This document shows positions 36,536 to 47,376 of a DNA stretch of 64,000 nt, piece after piece. Made by a program: the position numbers and the translations under genes. A model generated the notes under the pieces. It worked only from the letters and a program-made list of their open reading frames with translations. It made no database searches and had not been told where the DNA came from. How positions within the stretch are numbered: position 1 is the first letter of the stretch; each line of letters begins with the position of its first letter. This DNA is from Gordius sp. MW1 (taxonomy: Eukaryota > Nematomorpha > Gordioida > Gordea > Gordiidae): positions 18,215,245 through 18,279,244 of the forward strand of contig OZ038528.1 of the NCBI GenBank assembly GCA_964036665.1, read 5' to 3'.

Positions 36536-37674
36536 TAGAGAACTGCAAACTCATTTTTTTCAACCCGAACCCGACCCGACCCGAAATCGTTTTTAAATTT
36601 TCTACCCGAACTCGACCCAACCCGAAAGCATTATAAAAACTTCAACCCAAACCCGATTCGACCCGAAAAATTATTAAAACAAATTACTTTTGAGCGCGAA
36701 AATTGCGGTGCATAAAATTAAATCGACAAATAAAAGCGCTATTTTAATTCTTACCTCCTCCAGATCCTCTGCTATAACACAATGTAAAATTATATACAAG
36801 GTTCTCCATGATGATTTGTATTCTCTAAAGGGGATGGTGAAAAAAAACTCATATTTATTTATCTATATTTAGTTTCCTAATATCAAGTAAACTGCTCATA
36901 TGTTATAGACTTGAGACAACTATTTAACATCCATTTATTGTTATTATGAAACCAATATTAATTTTATATAGCTGATTATAATCAATATAGTAAATATGAT
37001 GAAATTTATAGCGACTGTTCAAATGTTTTACGTTTGAAGTGCAATTTAAGATAAATTCATTTGATACGAAACTTAAAAATAATTATAAGTTATTATAAAA
37101 AAAATATTATATAATTATAAATTTGCAAATGAAACATTTATAAAATTATAACTTACTTTTAAGTTGGCTTTTGAATATGTATTAGATGTAATTTAAATTA
37201 ACGATAAGGATTAGCTAAAACTTCACGGTTAACACTAAAAAAATTTAAAATATAACTTTATTGGAATAATTTACCTTTTAATAGTCATATTTAAAACAGG
37301 ATTAATTTATGTAGTTTGAATTAGTGATGCGAAATAGCTAGCACTTCAGAGTTTGGAGTTTTAAAATTTAAAAAATGAGGAAGAGAATTAAATGAATGAA
37401 TGATTAAAATTAGTTGTAAATTTCGATATTTAAAAACACACTTTGCTTGCAATTAACATTAATTAAAAAAATAGGTCTCGCGTGTTTTTTACAATGTATA
37501 AACCTTGGACCCGACTCTATAAATTTGACCCGACCCGACCCGAAAGCATTTTCGAATTTTCTACCCGGACCCGACCCGACCCGAAATCATTTTCAAATTT
37601 TCTACCCGAACCCGACCCAGCCCGAGGTCGAGTCGGGTCCGGGTCGGGTCTCGGGTCACCCGTGCAGTTCTCTA
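36536..37674 (+). mobile_element. complete family D hAT-like element, 1139 bp, non-autonomous
   Basis: Perfect 12-bp TIRs TAGAGAACTGCA (36536-36547) and TGCAGTTCTCTA (37663-37674), flanked by a perfect 8-bp duplication GTCCGGGC (36528-36535 and 37675-37682). Inside each end lie arrays of CCCGACCCGA words at 36560-36665 and 37515-37625. The right array flips to the complementary GGGTCGGGTC in the last 45 bp. The roughly 850-bp AT-rich middle encodes no transposase: the two overlapping short ORFs at 37447-37730 merely translate the pentamer array. The 8-bp duplication and TA-starting TIR fit the hAT superfamily. Confidence 0.95.
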
Positions 37675-37682
37675 GTCCGGGC

Positions 37683-39641
37683 CCTTTCCCTCTTTTGGGT
37701 ATGAAAGGTATTCTCTGTATTACTATTTAACCTTTAGCACTAGTTATCAGCTATTTCGACATTTTTAAAACCCCCTTTGATTAAAATATGGTTTAAAACT
37801 TTATGAATTTTGTGACCTTTGAGCGATTAAATGTGAATAAATATTATATAGTTTATATCACAGAATTTATGTTAACCACTAAATTTCTCAACATACAGGG
37901 TGTTTTAAAATGTATATCCGCATTTTTAAATGATGTATTACATATGCCTTTCGTCATTCAATTTATAATTTTGGACACTAAATTTATTTTTTTAAATATC
38001 ACCGGCCGGACAACTGTTGCATTATCTTTGATACTAAACAGCAGGGCTGACGCGATCGGTGCGATGAAGCTGTCAAAGTGGGCAACTAGTTGAAACCCTG
38101 ATAAAAAGTTTAAAAAGTTTAGGCACAAGTTTTGGCTCAACATTTTTGTGACCTTCTAAATCTTCCGACTAGGCACCGTGAGTATAAACAGCTAATGGAT
38201 CACTGCTCTCTGTCTATGTTAGGGCCCGTCTTAATATACGATTCAACTTCAAGCGCCATATTTTTGTTTGTCTATATATGCGATACACATGTCGTGGAAT
38301 CAACAATTTTAGTTTAGTTACTATATGAACGAATATGCATTAATAAGCGTAATTAAACGATAAATATTTGTTTTATGAGCAAAAACACGAAAATAGAACA
38401 AAAATGACGTGACGCTCGTATTAAGACGCGGCTATGTTTTAACATGCATTCGCTTTTTTAATCTAGATTCAAAATCGCGTATTAAGCATCAAAAAATTTA
38501 ACATATGAAAAAATCATTTTTACAAGTCTTATGCCTATATTTACCTGACTTATTAGGTGATTCCGAGTTGATCATAGTTTCGCTGGCAAACTCAACTCGA
38601 ACCTAATTTTTTTTATTACCCCGTCAGTCACGACTTTGCTTCACTACAAAACATATTTCATTTGCCATGTGGGGCGCGATTTGTTTGAACAAGCCTAAAT
38701 TTAATACTTTAACCAAGCTCCTTTTTCGCCCCGAATCTACATTATTCAGATTCAGAGAGGCAGGTACGAACTCCGTTTAAAGTGCATAATACTTTTTAAT
38801 ATGTATAATTCATTTTGAAATTACGTTTGAATACTCTCTCTAGAACTTATATAATAAAGGTCTACTCTAAACGCGTATTATGCTTGGTAAGAGATAAATC
38901 TTATGTTGTGACATCATAAGTTAATATGTTTTTTTTAATATTCGTAGGTTGCTGTTATGTGACACAAGGAGAATTATTAATTATATATAGCATAAATGTA
39001 AGATTTTTTTAAATAATCTGGAACAAATAAAGACAAAATAATTATTTGCCCCTTCATATTAGCAAAAAAATTGTTGAAATTATAATATGCTCCCTACAGG
39101 GACTAGGGAGTATGATATAAAAAGCCCCCTCTCATAGATATCATTAATGGCTCGCCAAATTTATTTTTAAAGGAGAAATTCGATCTTTTTTTGTTTTGGC
39201 AAAATTTGATTAAATACGATCCAATTATCCCGATGCCGAACCTTAATTGATAAAATGGTATTAATTGGCCTAATCGACCCCAAAAATATATTTGTACCAA
39301 TTGAATTTTAAAAATATTTTGTTCCACCTTAAAAAGCTTTATATTTTTAAATTGCGACCCCGTTGCTCGAAACTCGAACAAAAGGCTCTTAAATAGATCA
39401 AGGAAGGCAATAGGACCTGCAGCACACATATTCCTAATTATAAAAATCAAGCTCTTTTCCGTTGCCAGATTTAATTTTTCAAATTCCTAGCCTTGATCAG
39501 CCTATTCGAATAATTACTAAATACATTTTATCGTTAAAATTTAAAAAATGTCATTTTGCCCTCCCCCCTCCCTACTAATTACTAAATACACGCCCTTTAC
39601 CCATTAAAACCTGGCAAAGCCCTCTTTATGGTACCCTTCGA
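37683..39641. other. AT-rich intergenic DNA
   Basis: No confident gene. ACAGGGTGTTTTAAAATGTA near 37896 resembles the outer end of some DNA transposons but no partner end was found. A fragment like the family A core (CATTTTGCCCTCCCCCCTCC) lies near 39550. ORFs at 37803-38317 on both strands and at 39103-39450 (-) are AT-driven and show no domains. Confidence 0.45.
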
Positions 39642-39817
39642 CATAGGCGTAGCCGGGGGGGGGGAAGACAGGGAAGGGCGGCTGCCCCTCTCTGAATCCA
39701 AAAATTTGTTGAAATTTATTAAAATTATGGCTATAATTTGGAAAAAAATGTTCATTTTGCCCCTCCCCAAATCAATATTGCCCCCCCCCTCTAATTCCAA
39801 TGCTGGCTACGCCTATG
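39642..39817 (-). mobile_element. family A MITE
   Basis: CATAGGCGTAGCCGGG at left and CTGGCTACGCCTATG at right. Both TIRs carry the same G-to-A equivalent change, so the pair still match each other. Flanks CCCTTCGA and CCCTTCGG agree at 7 of 8. Opposite-strand ORFs here are symmetry artefacts. Confidence 0.94.
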
Positions 39818-41025
39818 CCCTTCGGTTTGAAAACCATCTACTGGGGGTATGTATGTAAAGAGGGAAGGGTATGCTTTATGATTAAAATGATAATTTAACA
39901 TTTGTAAATTATCCCTGAGTGGGGGTTTTAGCTAAACCTTGTTGGTTATGGTGGTCCAGCCCATCGATCGATGTGGTGTGATTGGAAGTCGTAAAGATCT
40001 GAATGGAATGGCGGTAGTTAAGGGAAGTGGAATGGGGCGAAATTTACCCTCACTGGTGCAAAAAATGTAATATATTTAAAAGAGGCGTATGAAATTAATC
40101 CAATAAATTTTGCCCCGTCGCTTTTAAGCCGACGCGCATACATTAAGCACGCGTTCGTTGGGAATGTGTCATAACGAAATAAATTTTTTTAGCTTATTAT
40201 TTCCATTTAAACCCCCACTTTTTCGCCCTTGCCCGAAATCAATCATTTAATTTTCATAGGACTTATTAAAATTAGGCACCATAATTTTTGCATATACACT
40301 TTAAGTCAACGGGTGCCTCGAAGTATGATTGTGTTGATATAAGCATTTATGACACCTGACTCGTTCTACTTACTACCCACGGTTTTTAAATAAATCAAGT
40401 GGCAGCACTTTCACCTCTATACCCCAACACCAACCACTTCACAAACGCTAATTCCTATATTTTCTGTAACAGATTAACAACATCCAAGGTTTGGTATATA
40501 CATAAACATGGAGAACCATTCAATGCCGAAATTTATATGGTTCGTTCCTACCTTCCTTCCATCATGGATTTGTTGGAATCAACATTGACCCGAGTCTAAT
40601 ATCCTTCCCTATTTGCAAAACAATTAATTCCGAATCGACATAGTTAATTTGAAATTTGAGTAGAACAGTCTTCGGTACTGAGCTGATACAATTAAAAATT
40701 CTTCAAATTCTGAAACTCATAGTTCTGCATTTAAACTTGAACTGCGACGAAGAGATGCTTACATGAATTGACATTCCTCTTGATGTTGTAGCCCGTACCA
40801 TTAACAGGCACACTTTTGTTCTTGCTTTCTGCCAAAATAATACTCACTCTGCATAATTTTACCTTCAGCGGCACCTATACTTTGTAAGAGTTATAATACA
40901 AATAACATTTATATGTAGTATTTAAAAATTGTAATTTAAAATATATAGATATTAATCATAGTTCGAGATAATTGTAGGTGAAAATTCATTTAATTTACCT
41001 GTCCTAAACGCAACTTTATTATACT
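39818..41025 (+). other. upstream region of the zinc-finger gene, presumed intron and promoter DNA
   Basis: Contains no recognised MITE. If the acceptor at 41046 is used, at least the distal part is intronic and the promoter and first exon lie further upstream, not identifiable here. A 66-codon ORF at 40399-40599 starts with GTG and has no recognisable motif. It could be an unrecognised exon but I see no supporting splice sites. Confidence 0.45.
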
Positions 41026-41046
41026 CTAACTTTCTACCATTTACAG
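41026..41046 (+). other. splice acceptor with branch point
   Basis: CTAAC at 41026-41030 matches an animal branch-point sequence, followed by TTTCTACCATTTACAG ending at 41046. The spacing of 17 nt from branch A to the AG-end is typical. It precedes the coding exon by 64 nt. Confidence 0.7.
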
Positions 41047-41110
41047 GTTTAAAAAAGCGACATATTATTGAACAATCACTCACGATCAGCTCAGACGGTT
41101 GGAGCCCATT
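41047..41110 (+). other. predicted 5'UTR part of the coding exon
   Basis: Between the acceptor and the first in-frame ATG. An in-frame TGA at 41069-41071 shows that the reading frame cannot continue upstream through this exon, so this stretch is noncoding if the acceptor is right. Confidence 0.65.
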
Positions 41111-44100
41111 ATGCTATTTCAAACTTCGAATAATCATTCGGATGTCAACGCCATTGTCATCCCTAACAACAATACTCAACCCGACGATAATATTCCAACT
41201 TCCCCCTTTTCCTTTATAACACCCCTGGAAGATTCTATCAAGCGAAATGAAGCGGTAATTACGGGAACAACTTCCGATAAGTTGTCCGCCTTACCCATTA
41301 TTACAACACTTCGCCCCAATTATCCCGGGCTCGATTTGCTAAGGGCTGAGCTTAAGGATGGCGATACTTTGGACCCTATCCTCAACACAATATCGCACGG
41401 GGGAACTTCGGGAGGATCTAAAAAACGCAAGCAAATAGCTCCTCTCCGTCTTCACCACAACAAAAATATCAAAGTGGCCAGCGATCGAATTGCCGTTAGT
41501 ACACAATCAATTGAAAATAAAGACCCGCTTCCTAATACATTATATCCTCCGAATGAAGACAATAATGAACGACCGTGTTTCCAAGGTGACGCGGCTAAGA
41601 ATGAAGGAATTAAAGAATTTAGTAATGGAAATTATTTGTCAGCTCATAAATATAATGATCTGTTCGTCACTTCAAGTCATCGAGAGAGGCAGTCGGAAAA
41701 AATTGACATAGAAAAAGACAATTCACTTGCTCGTAAAAACGACAAGGCTCACAAAACCACCAAAAAAATGATGGGAACAATTGTAGGAAACCCGAAGTCT
41801 ACAACTTGCCTTCCTGTTATTAATAATATCGTCTCTTCAAAATCAGACCCTAAAAGTTTATCGGCCCTTGTCTCCCCCACCACTGTTAACCTAAGCACAG
41901 CCACACCCCTATCTACTACAGCCAACGATCTTCTAAGCAAGTATAACAACCTCAATTTCCCTTATTATGGCCCTCCGCCACCGGCTTATTTTCAGTACTT
42001 TCTCCAAGACCATTACCTACAGACCAAAGGGAGCGATGGCAAAATGTCGAGTCAGAATGCCTTCAGCAAACTAGTGGGCGAAGCAGTCACCACCTCTGCC
42101 CCTTATGATAAAGCCCCCTTGCACCCTGGTATTCCTCCATACACGCACGCCCCGTTTCCCTTTGATTTGCCACCGTTGTTTCCGCATCAAAACCAACCCC
42201 TGCCTCCCCCTCCTTCCCGCATATTCAATCCCGAGGCCTTTTGCGAGCTGTGCAACAAGGAATTTTGCAACAAATACTTCCTCAAGACGCACAAGGCCAA
42301 CAAGCATGGAGTCTTTGACATGGCATCCCTCAACAATTTTTACGCCAATAATTTAAATTTGTTCGCCCCCGGTTTTAGTTCCGAAACCTTATCGGGCCCA
42401 ACCAGTGTCGATGTCAACCAACCCCTTCCGCCGGCTAGTTTGGCTGAGCCGCAACAGCAGATAGAGACACCATCTTCATCCTCTGACATTTGTCCAAAGG
42501 TCAATTTAATGATAAATTCACCTGGTCATATTGTGCAGCCCACACCGGCAGCAAGCTCTAAATCCCCATCCGACTACTACAACTTGACCCAGTTCCCTTT
42601 TCCCAATTTTTTAAACGCCTACTCCTCCTTCTTTCCCACCAGCAGTTCATCTACCCTCACCACCTCGTCTGAAAACTTAAAGTTGCCCCCAACATCGAGC
42701 GCTACCTTAGAAGCGGCGATAAGCGATCCTCAAATGAAAGATATTCCAACCTTTACTCCTCCTGTACTGCAGCAGCCAATAAACGGAGCTGAGCTTAAAA
42801 GCACCGCCCCTAAAAGGTTTCCTGTGGATCATATTCCATCTAACAACGCTACCCCCGCCTTCAAAATGTATTCCACGTCGCCCCCGCAGGTGCCCGGGCC
42901 AGTAATGACGGTTGAAAAGTCGGACTTAAGATTCTCATCTGCCGCCGAATCGTATTGCGACCTGTGTCGCAAAGAATTTTGTAACAAATACTTTTTGAGG
43001 AAACACAAAAAAAATATCCACGGCATCGCGCCCTCCGAGTCTTGCCTATCTAACGGGAACAAAGGCACTAGCACCTCTTGCAATTCCGACGGCTCTTCCC
43101 CCAATCATTCTTCATTCGATGCGGGAACAGATTTTAATTACCCAGATTTATCCTCCAAAGTCAGTAACCCGTCTGTCCCTTTGAAACTTGAAGCTGAAGG
43201 CGAAAAAATGGGACCTTATTCGATTCCACTTCTTAACGAGAAGCTACGCGAATTAAAAGATTTCACCGTAGATGGGGCTAAGGGCCAAGGCGTCGACAAA
43301 AACGAATGCGCCCTATGTAAAAAAGTTTTTACTAATCAACATTTTTTACGGTCCCACATATATAACGTACACGAAGGACAAATCTCAACCATGGCCCCTA
43401 AATCATCGCCTCCCTCCAATAACGATTCCGAAGATTTCACTAAACATTTTGCAGCTGAACGAGCTAATTTTAAGAGCAATAATGCCAAGCCAAACATGGC
43501 AGCCCGCGATTTCTCTTTTAACTCGCTGAATAGTGACCAAATCAAGAGTATACTTGCGAGCAAAATCGACGCTTTAGCTCATATCCATGAAGACTGCGCC
43601 TTTGGCCTACCAACAACTCACCCTTGTATAAAACAGGATCAAAATATGGGTAGCACTCCAACCCATAATACCCCTCAGAGTTTTAAAGACAAACCTTTTT
43701 TCGATCCTGACCTCTCTAACAGAAATAAGGGCTCGGCTTCGATTAAAGAAGAAAACCTGAAGGAATACGAATTCGCCGCGGATTATAATGTAAAGGTTTC
43801 CAAACGAGAAGATGATTGCTACTGTGATATATGCAACAAAGAGTTTTCGACCAAATATTTTCTCCGTACCCACAAACTAAATGCTCACAACATATCAACG
43901 AATATGGGAGACACGTCTCAGCCGCCGGAATCCCACATTGGTATACCTATGCTTTTGTCCTCCTCAGATCCCAAAGTTTTGTATAAACCAAATTTTGGAC
44001 ACAGACCTAACATCGACTCTTTGCTGACAAATGATGTCAAAATTCGCGACTCATTTTATCCTGGTAAGGGCCCGGGTTCCTTGCAAAGTTTTAGTCAATG

Positions 44101-45625
44101 GGGTAGTAGCTTTTGCCAGATTTGCCAAAAGGAGTTATGCAATAAATACTTTCTCAAAACGCACATGATCAAAATGCACGGGATTTCTGTCGACGAGGCT
44201 AAGCAGTTGGTTAAGCGCAATTCCGGATATCCACCGGTTAGCCCCTTGGTCAATAGTAAGGTTGGAGCAAATTACGACTCTTCCACACCCAATTGGTCGC
44301 CCGAGGTTGGCGCCCCTGCAAAAAGCCGTAAAGCCGAAGACGGTTGTAGCAAAGGAAGTGCCAATTATCCCAACGGCAGTCACCTCAAAGATGTTAGGCT
44401 AGATCCATTCGCTAACTACCCTCCACCACCCTTTTCCACCTATTACACCGACAACGGGCCATCACTCGACGCATTCAATCCCATGCTGCTGTATGGTTCC
44501 TATTATCCTTACTATTTTCCGGGGTTCGGCGCCCCTCTTCCCTTCTCCAATCCCTCTGCTTCTTTCCCACCATCATCAGCATCATCGACCACGATGCTTC
44601 CATATTACTTTGACGGTTGTGAATACGGGGCACCAGGATATGGCCCGGCGGGAGTTAAGCCTGATAGTCAGCATTCACCATGGAAAGGGAATATCATAAA
44701 CCTTAGGGATAAGGGCTTAAAAAATGAAGATCTTAAGAGGGCTAATACCTATAATTTTACTTCAACACCTTATACCTGCCCTTATTGCGGCGTCCTGAAC
44801 GAAAGTACAAAAGCCCTCGCGTCTCACATCATACTGGAACACCAAAATGTAAATTGCAACCCCGTTGAATTATGTAGCTCTCGCAATTCTCCCCAACTAT
44901 CAGGCGCGTTAGGCGGAAGGATGGGCAAAATTTGTAGTAAGAAGAAGACAAACTTTCGGCAAAGAGTAAATGACAATGGCCCCAACAAATACTGCAATTC
45001 AATATTAGCTCGTTACTACAACGTTTTCAATTCCAAAAGATTGGATTATTACTATTCCAGGAGGCGCATGATTAAAAACATTACCAGTACGTGTAGGGAA
45101 AATACCAAATTTATGACTAAGAAAATGCTAGCCCAGCGGAGAAAAAAGCTCAAGCATCATTGTCCCTGCAGCGGAGCGCCTCAATCCTTAATACCAAATG
45201 ACACGAGCAGTGTTAATACCGTGATACGTGATACCAAATCATTCTACAGCCATCGACTTAATACAGTTCCTCTCAAGGGCGGCATTGACAAAATAGATGA
45301 CCGCTCAAACTTCATGTATACCGACTATTCCCCTCACCCGACTGACAATAATAAGCTGTGCGATGGCAAGGAGAGTTACGTTATGCAAACCTTTAGGCTC
45401 ATGCCGGTTGAGATGATGTCGTCCGAGTTGGACAAAGTTAAATCATTGTCATTGTCGCCATCCTTCATGGATGCTAACGACTTGGATAAATCCGTTAGGC
45501 TTGACGAACATCGTCGAGGTAAACGCGATTTTCCTCTCATATCCACCATCGTCAGCCTGCCCATGGCCCGAAAAATTAAGGATAAAGTTATCGCCGTTTT
45601 GTGCATGGAGCCCTTAGATTGCTAA
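41111..45625 (+). CDS. large six-finger C2H2 zinc-finger protein, probable DNA-binding regulator
   Basis: A 1504-residue protein in one uninterrupted exon. The start is the first ATG after an in-frame stop at 41069, with A at -3; the frame is open 13 codons further up but has no earlier ATG. Six C-x2-C-x12-H-x4-H fingers begin at Cys378, 616, 733, 905, 1002 and 1223. Fingers 1-5 are variants of one module (C-x2-C-x-K-E-F-C-N-K-Y-F-L-x-x-H) and the sixth is divergent. They are separated by 95-220 residues of Ser/Pro/Asn-rich, probably disordered sequence, unlike tandem poly-finger proteins. KKRK at 104-107 and a basic stretch at 1337-1350 look like nuclear localisation signals. Pro/Tyr-rich segments lie near 275-290, 340-375 and 1085-1170. 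Family knowledge suggests a nuclear transcriptional regulator, but dispersed fingers may bind proteins or RNA. I do not recognise the orthologue with certainty. Confidence 0.95.
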   Translation: MLFQTSNNHSDVNAIVIPNNNTQPDDNIPTSPFSFITPLEDSIKRNEAVITGTTSDKLSALPIITTLRPNYPGLDLLRAELKDGDTLDPILNTISHGGTSGGSKKRKQIAPLRLHHNKNIKVASDRIAVSTQSIENKDPLPNTLYPPNEDNNERPCFQGDAAKNEGIKEFSNGNYLSAHKYNDLFVTSSHRERQSEKIDIEKDNSLARKNDKAHKTTKKMMGTIVGNPKSTTCLPVINNIVSSKSDPKSLSALVSPTTVNLSTATPLSTTANDLLSKYNNLNFPYYGPPPPAYFQYFLQDHYLQTKGSDGKMSSQNAFSKLVGEAVTTSAPYDKAPLHPGIPPYTHAPFPFDLPPLFPHQNQPLPPPPSRIFNPEAFCELCNKEFCNKYFLKTHKANKHGVFDMASLNNFYANNLNLFAPGFSSETLSGPTSVDVNQPLPPASLAEPQQQIETPSSSSDICPKVNLMINSPGHIVQPTPAASSKSPSDYYNLTQFPFPNFLNAYSSFFPTSSSSTLTTSSENLKLPPTSSATLEAAISDPQMKDIPTFTPPVLQQPINGAELKSTAPKRFPVDHIPSNNATPAFKMYSTSPPQVPGPVMTVEKSDLRFSSAAESYCDLCRKEFCNKYFLRKHKKNIHGIAPSESCLSNGNKGTSTSCNSDGSSPNHSSFDAGTDFNYPDLSSKVSNPSVPLKLEAEGEKMGPYSIPLLNEKLRELKDFTVDGAKGQGVDKNECALCKKVFTNQHFLRSHIYNVHEGQISTMAPKSSPPSNNDSEDFTKHFAAERANFKSNNAKPNMAARDFSFNSLNSDQIKSILASKIDALAHIHEDCAFGLPTTHPCIKQDQNMGSTPTHNTPQSFKDKPFFDPDLSNRNKGSASIKEENLKEYEFAADYNVKVSKREDDCYCDICNKEFSTKYFLRTHKLNAHNISTNMGDTSQPPESHIGIPMLLSSSDPKVLYKPNFGHRPNIDSLLTNDVKIRDSFYPGKGPGSLQSFSQWGSSFCQICQKELCNKYFLKTHMIKMHGISVDEAKQLVKRNSGYPPVSPLVNSKVGANYDSSTPNWSPEVGAPAKSRKAEDGCSKGSANYPNGSHLKDVRLDPFANYPPPPFSTYYTDNGPSLDAFNPMLLYGSYYPYYFPGFGAPLPFSNPSASFPPSSASSTTMLPYYFDGCEYGAPGYGPAGVKPDSQHSPWKGNIINLRDKGLKNEDLKRANTYNFTSTPYTCPYCGVLNESTKALASHIILEHQNVNCNPVELCSSRNSPQLSGALGGRMGKICSKKKTNFRQRVNDNGPNKYCNSILARYYNVFNSKRLDYYYSRRRMIKNITSTCRENTKFMTKKMLAQRRKKLKHHCPCSGAPQSLIPNDTSSVNTVIRDTKSFYSHRLNTVPLKGGIDKIDDRSNFMYTDYSPHPTDNNKLCDGKESYVMQTFRLMPVEMMSSELDKVKSLSLSPSFMDANDLDKSVRLDEHRRGKRDFPLISTIVSLPMARKIKDKVIAVLCMEPLDC

Positions 45626-47376
45626 TGACCGCTCCTCTGGACTTCATTGTCTGCACGCGGTCATCTTCTATAAAGCCCGGTGGATCAAATATATATTATA
45701 TATGTACGTTCTATCCCTCTTTCCCTGTCTCGATTTACCGCCTACCTCATAACGCTTTAAGTTCGACATAACTCATAAACTATTTAACGGTATCTATAGT
45801 CGACGAAAATCCTTAAAGTTAGCATAATATTTGGTACAAACAATAGCCCTTTCATTTTACGTTGCCACAACGCTCTTCTGCGTACCTAACTTTTATTTTT
45901 TTATCATCTCTCCTCTGCTCGCTTCCCTCACACCCTACCTATCGCTTAACCGCCATCTCGCTTTTAGCTTGACCTAGTAGCAACACCCTGCTCTGGGTTT
46001 GGACAGTAACCTTCGAATATGTCAAATACTCTCACTATCATTGTTTTTAAAATGATTTGACTTGCACGACATAATTAGTAAGCACTGCCCCACGCTATTG
46101 TCGTTGCTCTAGCTTACAGCCAAAACAGAAATCCACACGACCTAGAAATCCCTAGTTGCAGTGCAGCGTGGAATAGAAACATCCTTTAATGGACTGCGGC
46201 TTTGAAACCTTTAAAACAATTATATTCAAGTTTTTATACAAAAATTTCACATTTTTAATGAATTATACCTCCTACGAACACCAATTAAATTTTTTATTAT
46301 CATTTAATACCACACAACACACGTACATACAAATATAATGTTGTGCGATTTATATGGGAAATTACTTCACAATTTAATTAATGACCAATTAATTTTTATG
46401 TTTAGTCGTTTTGGAGTTTTTTTTGTGGCTAAATTTGTTTATTTTTACATCCTTCGTCTACTTTCGTGTACCCTGCCCTACCCCCGCCCAAATTTTCTTT
46501 AATTATTGCGATTTAGTTACATCACCTCACCCGCATATCATTCCTAATACTAATATACTCATTTTGATCTTTCACCACGCTTCGTTTTCGACGGCTAAAT
46601 TTTTTTCCCCTTCATTTATAATGTGTTAAATGAAGCTTTTTTCTTTTAGCACATTCATATAACAGTTTTTACTTGCACCAGCTCCACACTTAAGTGCAAG
46701 AGTATATGAATTATCATTGAACCGCAAGCCTTTCTCACCTTGGCTTCACCACTTTGGGTTACATCTTAAACATTTCAAATCACTTTTGCTAGTGAAAATC
46801 CACCCTTATCTTTGTTAGGCCAGGGCTCATACAAAATTACGCTGGCCCATCTCTCGTTGAGATGATGAATGTTTCTTCAAATTAGTTATAAAAATCATAT
46901 TTTATCAATTTTTGTATACGTATATTCGTTATAGTTATTTCATTGTCCAGCCCCGACCTTACATATACTCACCCCACTCAAAATTTTGTGGAAAGAGAAG
47001 CTGGTATGGTATGTGAGGGTTTTGTACATAAAATTAAATTTATTTAATACTTACTCACTCACATTACGGATTTTAATTTCACCATCACAATGACTTTTAT
47101 AATTTCTTCACCCAAAGCTATCTACCCATTCCCACCTTTCCAAATGTGTCGCCACGAAAAACAGCTTTAAATATAATCATATGTTTCATTCTTCACTCCC
47201 CCCCACTCCTTCCTTGTACACTCTTTGACGCTGCGTATATAATTTTATATATAGATATTATAACAAAGTTTTGAATTTGGAATCACTCATCATATATAAT
47301 TACTATAAATGACAATTAATTTTTATATCTATTATATATTTCCATGATTTGTCTAAAAGTTATAGAAATCAATAAA
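45626..47376 (+). other. presumed 3'UTR of the zinc-finger gene
   Basis: After the TAA stop the sequence is pyrimidine-rich on the + strand and free of MITEs, and it contains no canonical AATAAA until 47371. The composition change and lack of insertions fit a transcribed trailer of about 1.75 kb. Use of an earlier, non-canonical polyadenylation signal cannot be excluded. A 72-codon ORF at 46411-46629 shows no motif. Confidence 0.55.
47371..47376 (+). terminator. polyadenylation signal AATAAA
   Basis: First canonical AATAAA downstream of the zinc-finger stop codon, followed by GT-containing sequence (AAAGTTGTCATGCC) that could serve as the downstream element. Confidence 0.55.

Noticed and set aside
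37447-37730. Overlapping Pro/Arg/Asp-rich ORFs as a repetitive protein
   Set aside because: They are two reading frames through the CCCGA pentamer array of the family D element.
37890-37915. ACAGGGTGTTTT as a transposon terminus
   Set aside because: It looks like the outer end of some DNA transposons, but no inverted partner or target duplication was found nearby.
39536-39600. Separate MITE copy suggested by ATTTTGCCCTCCCCC
   Set aside because: Only a short core-like fragment without termini; mentioned as a fragment but not called as an element.
41099-41110. Upstream TTG as the start of the zinc-finger protein
   Set aside because: Animal nuclear genes normally start at ATG; the ATG at 41111 is four codons downstream and has A at -3.
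41490-45606. About a dozen ORFs of 67-91 codons on both strands inside the zinc-finger coding region
   Set aside because: They are out-of-frame or antisense shadows of the 1504-codon frame, whose fingers and stop define the real gene.
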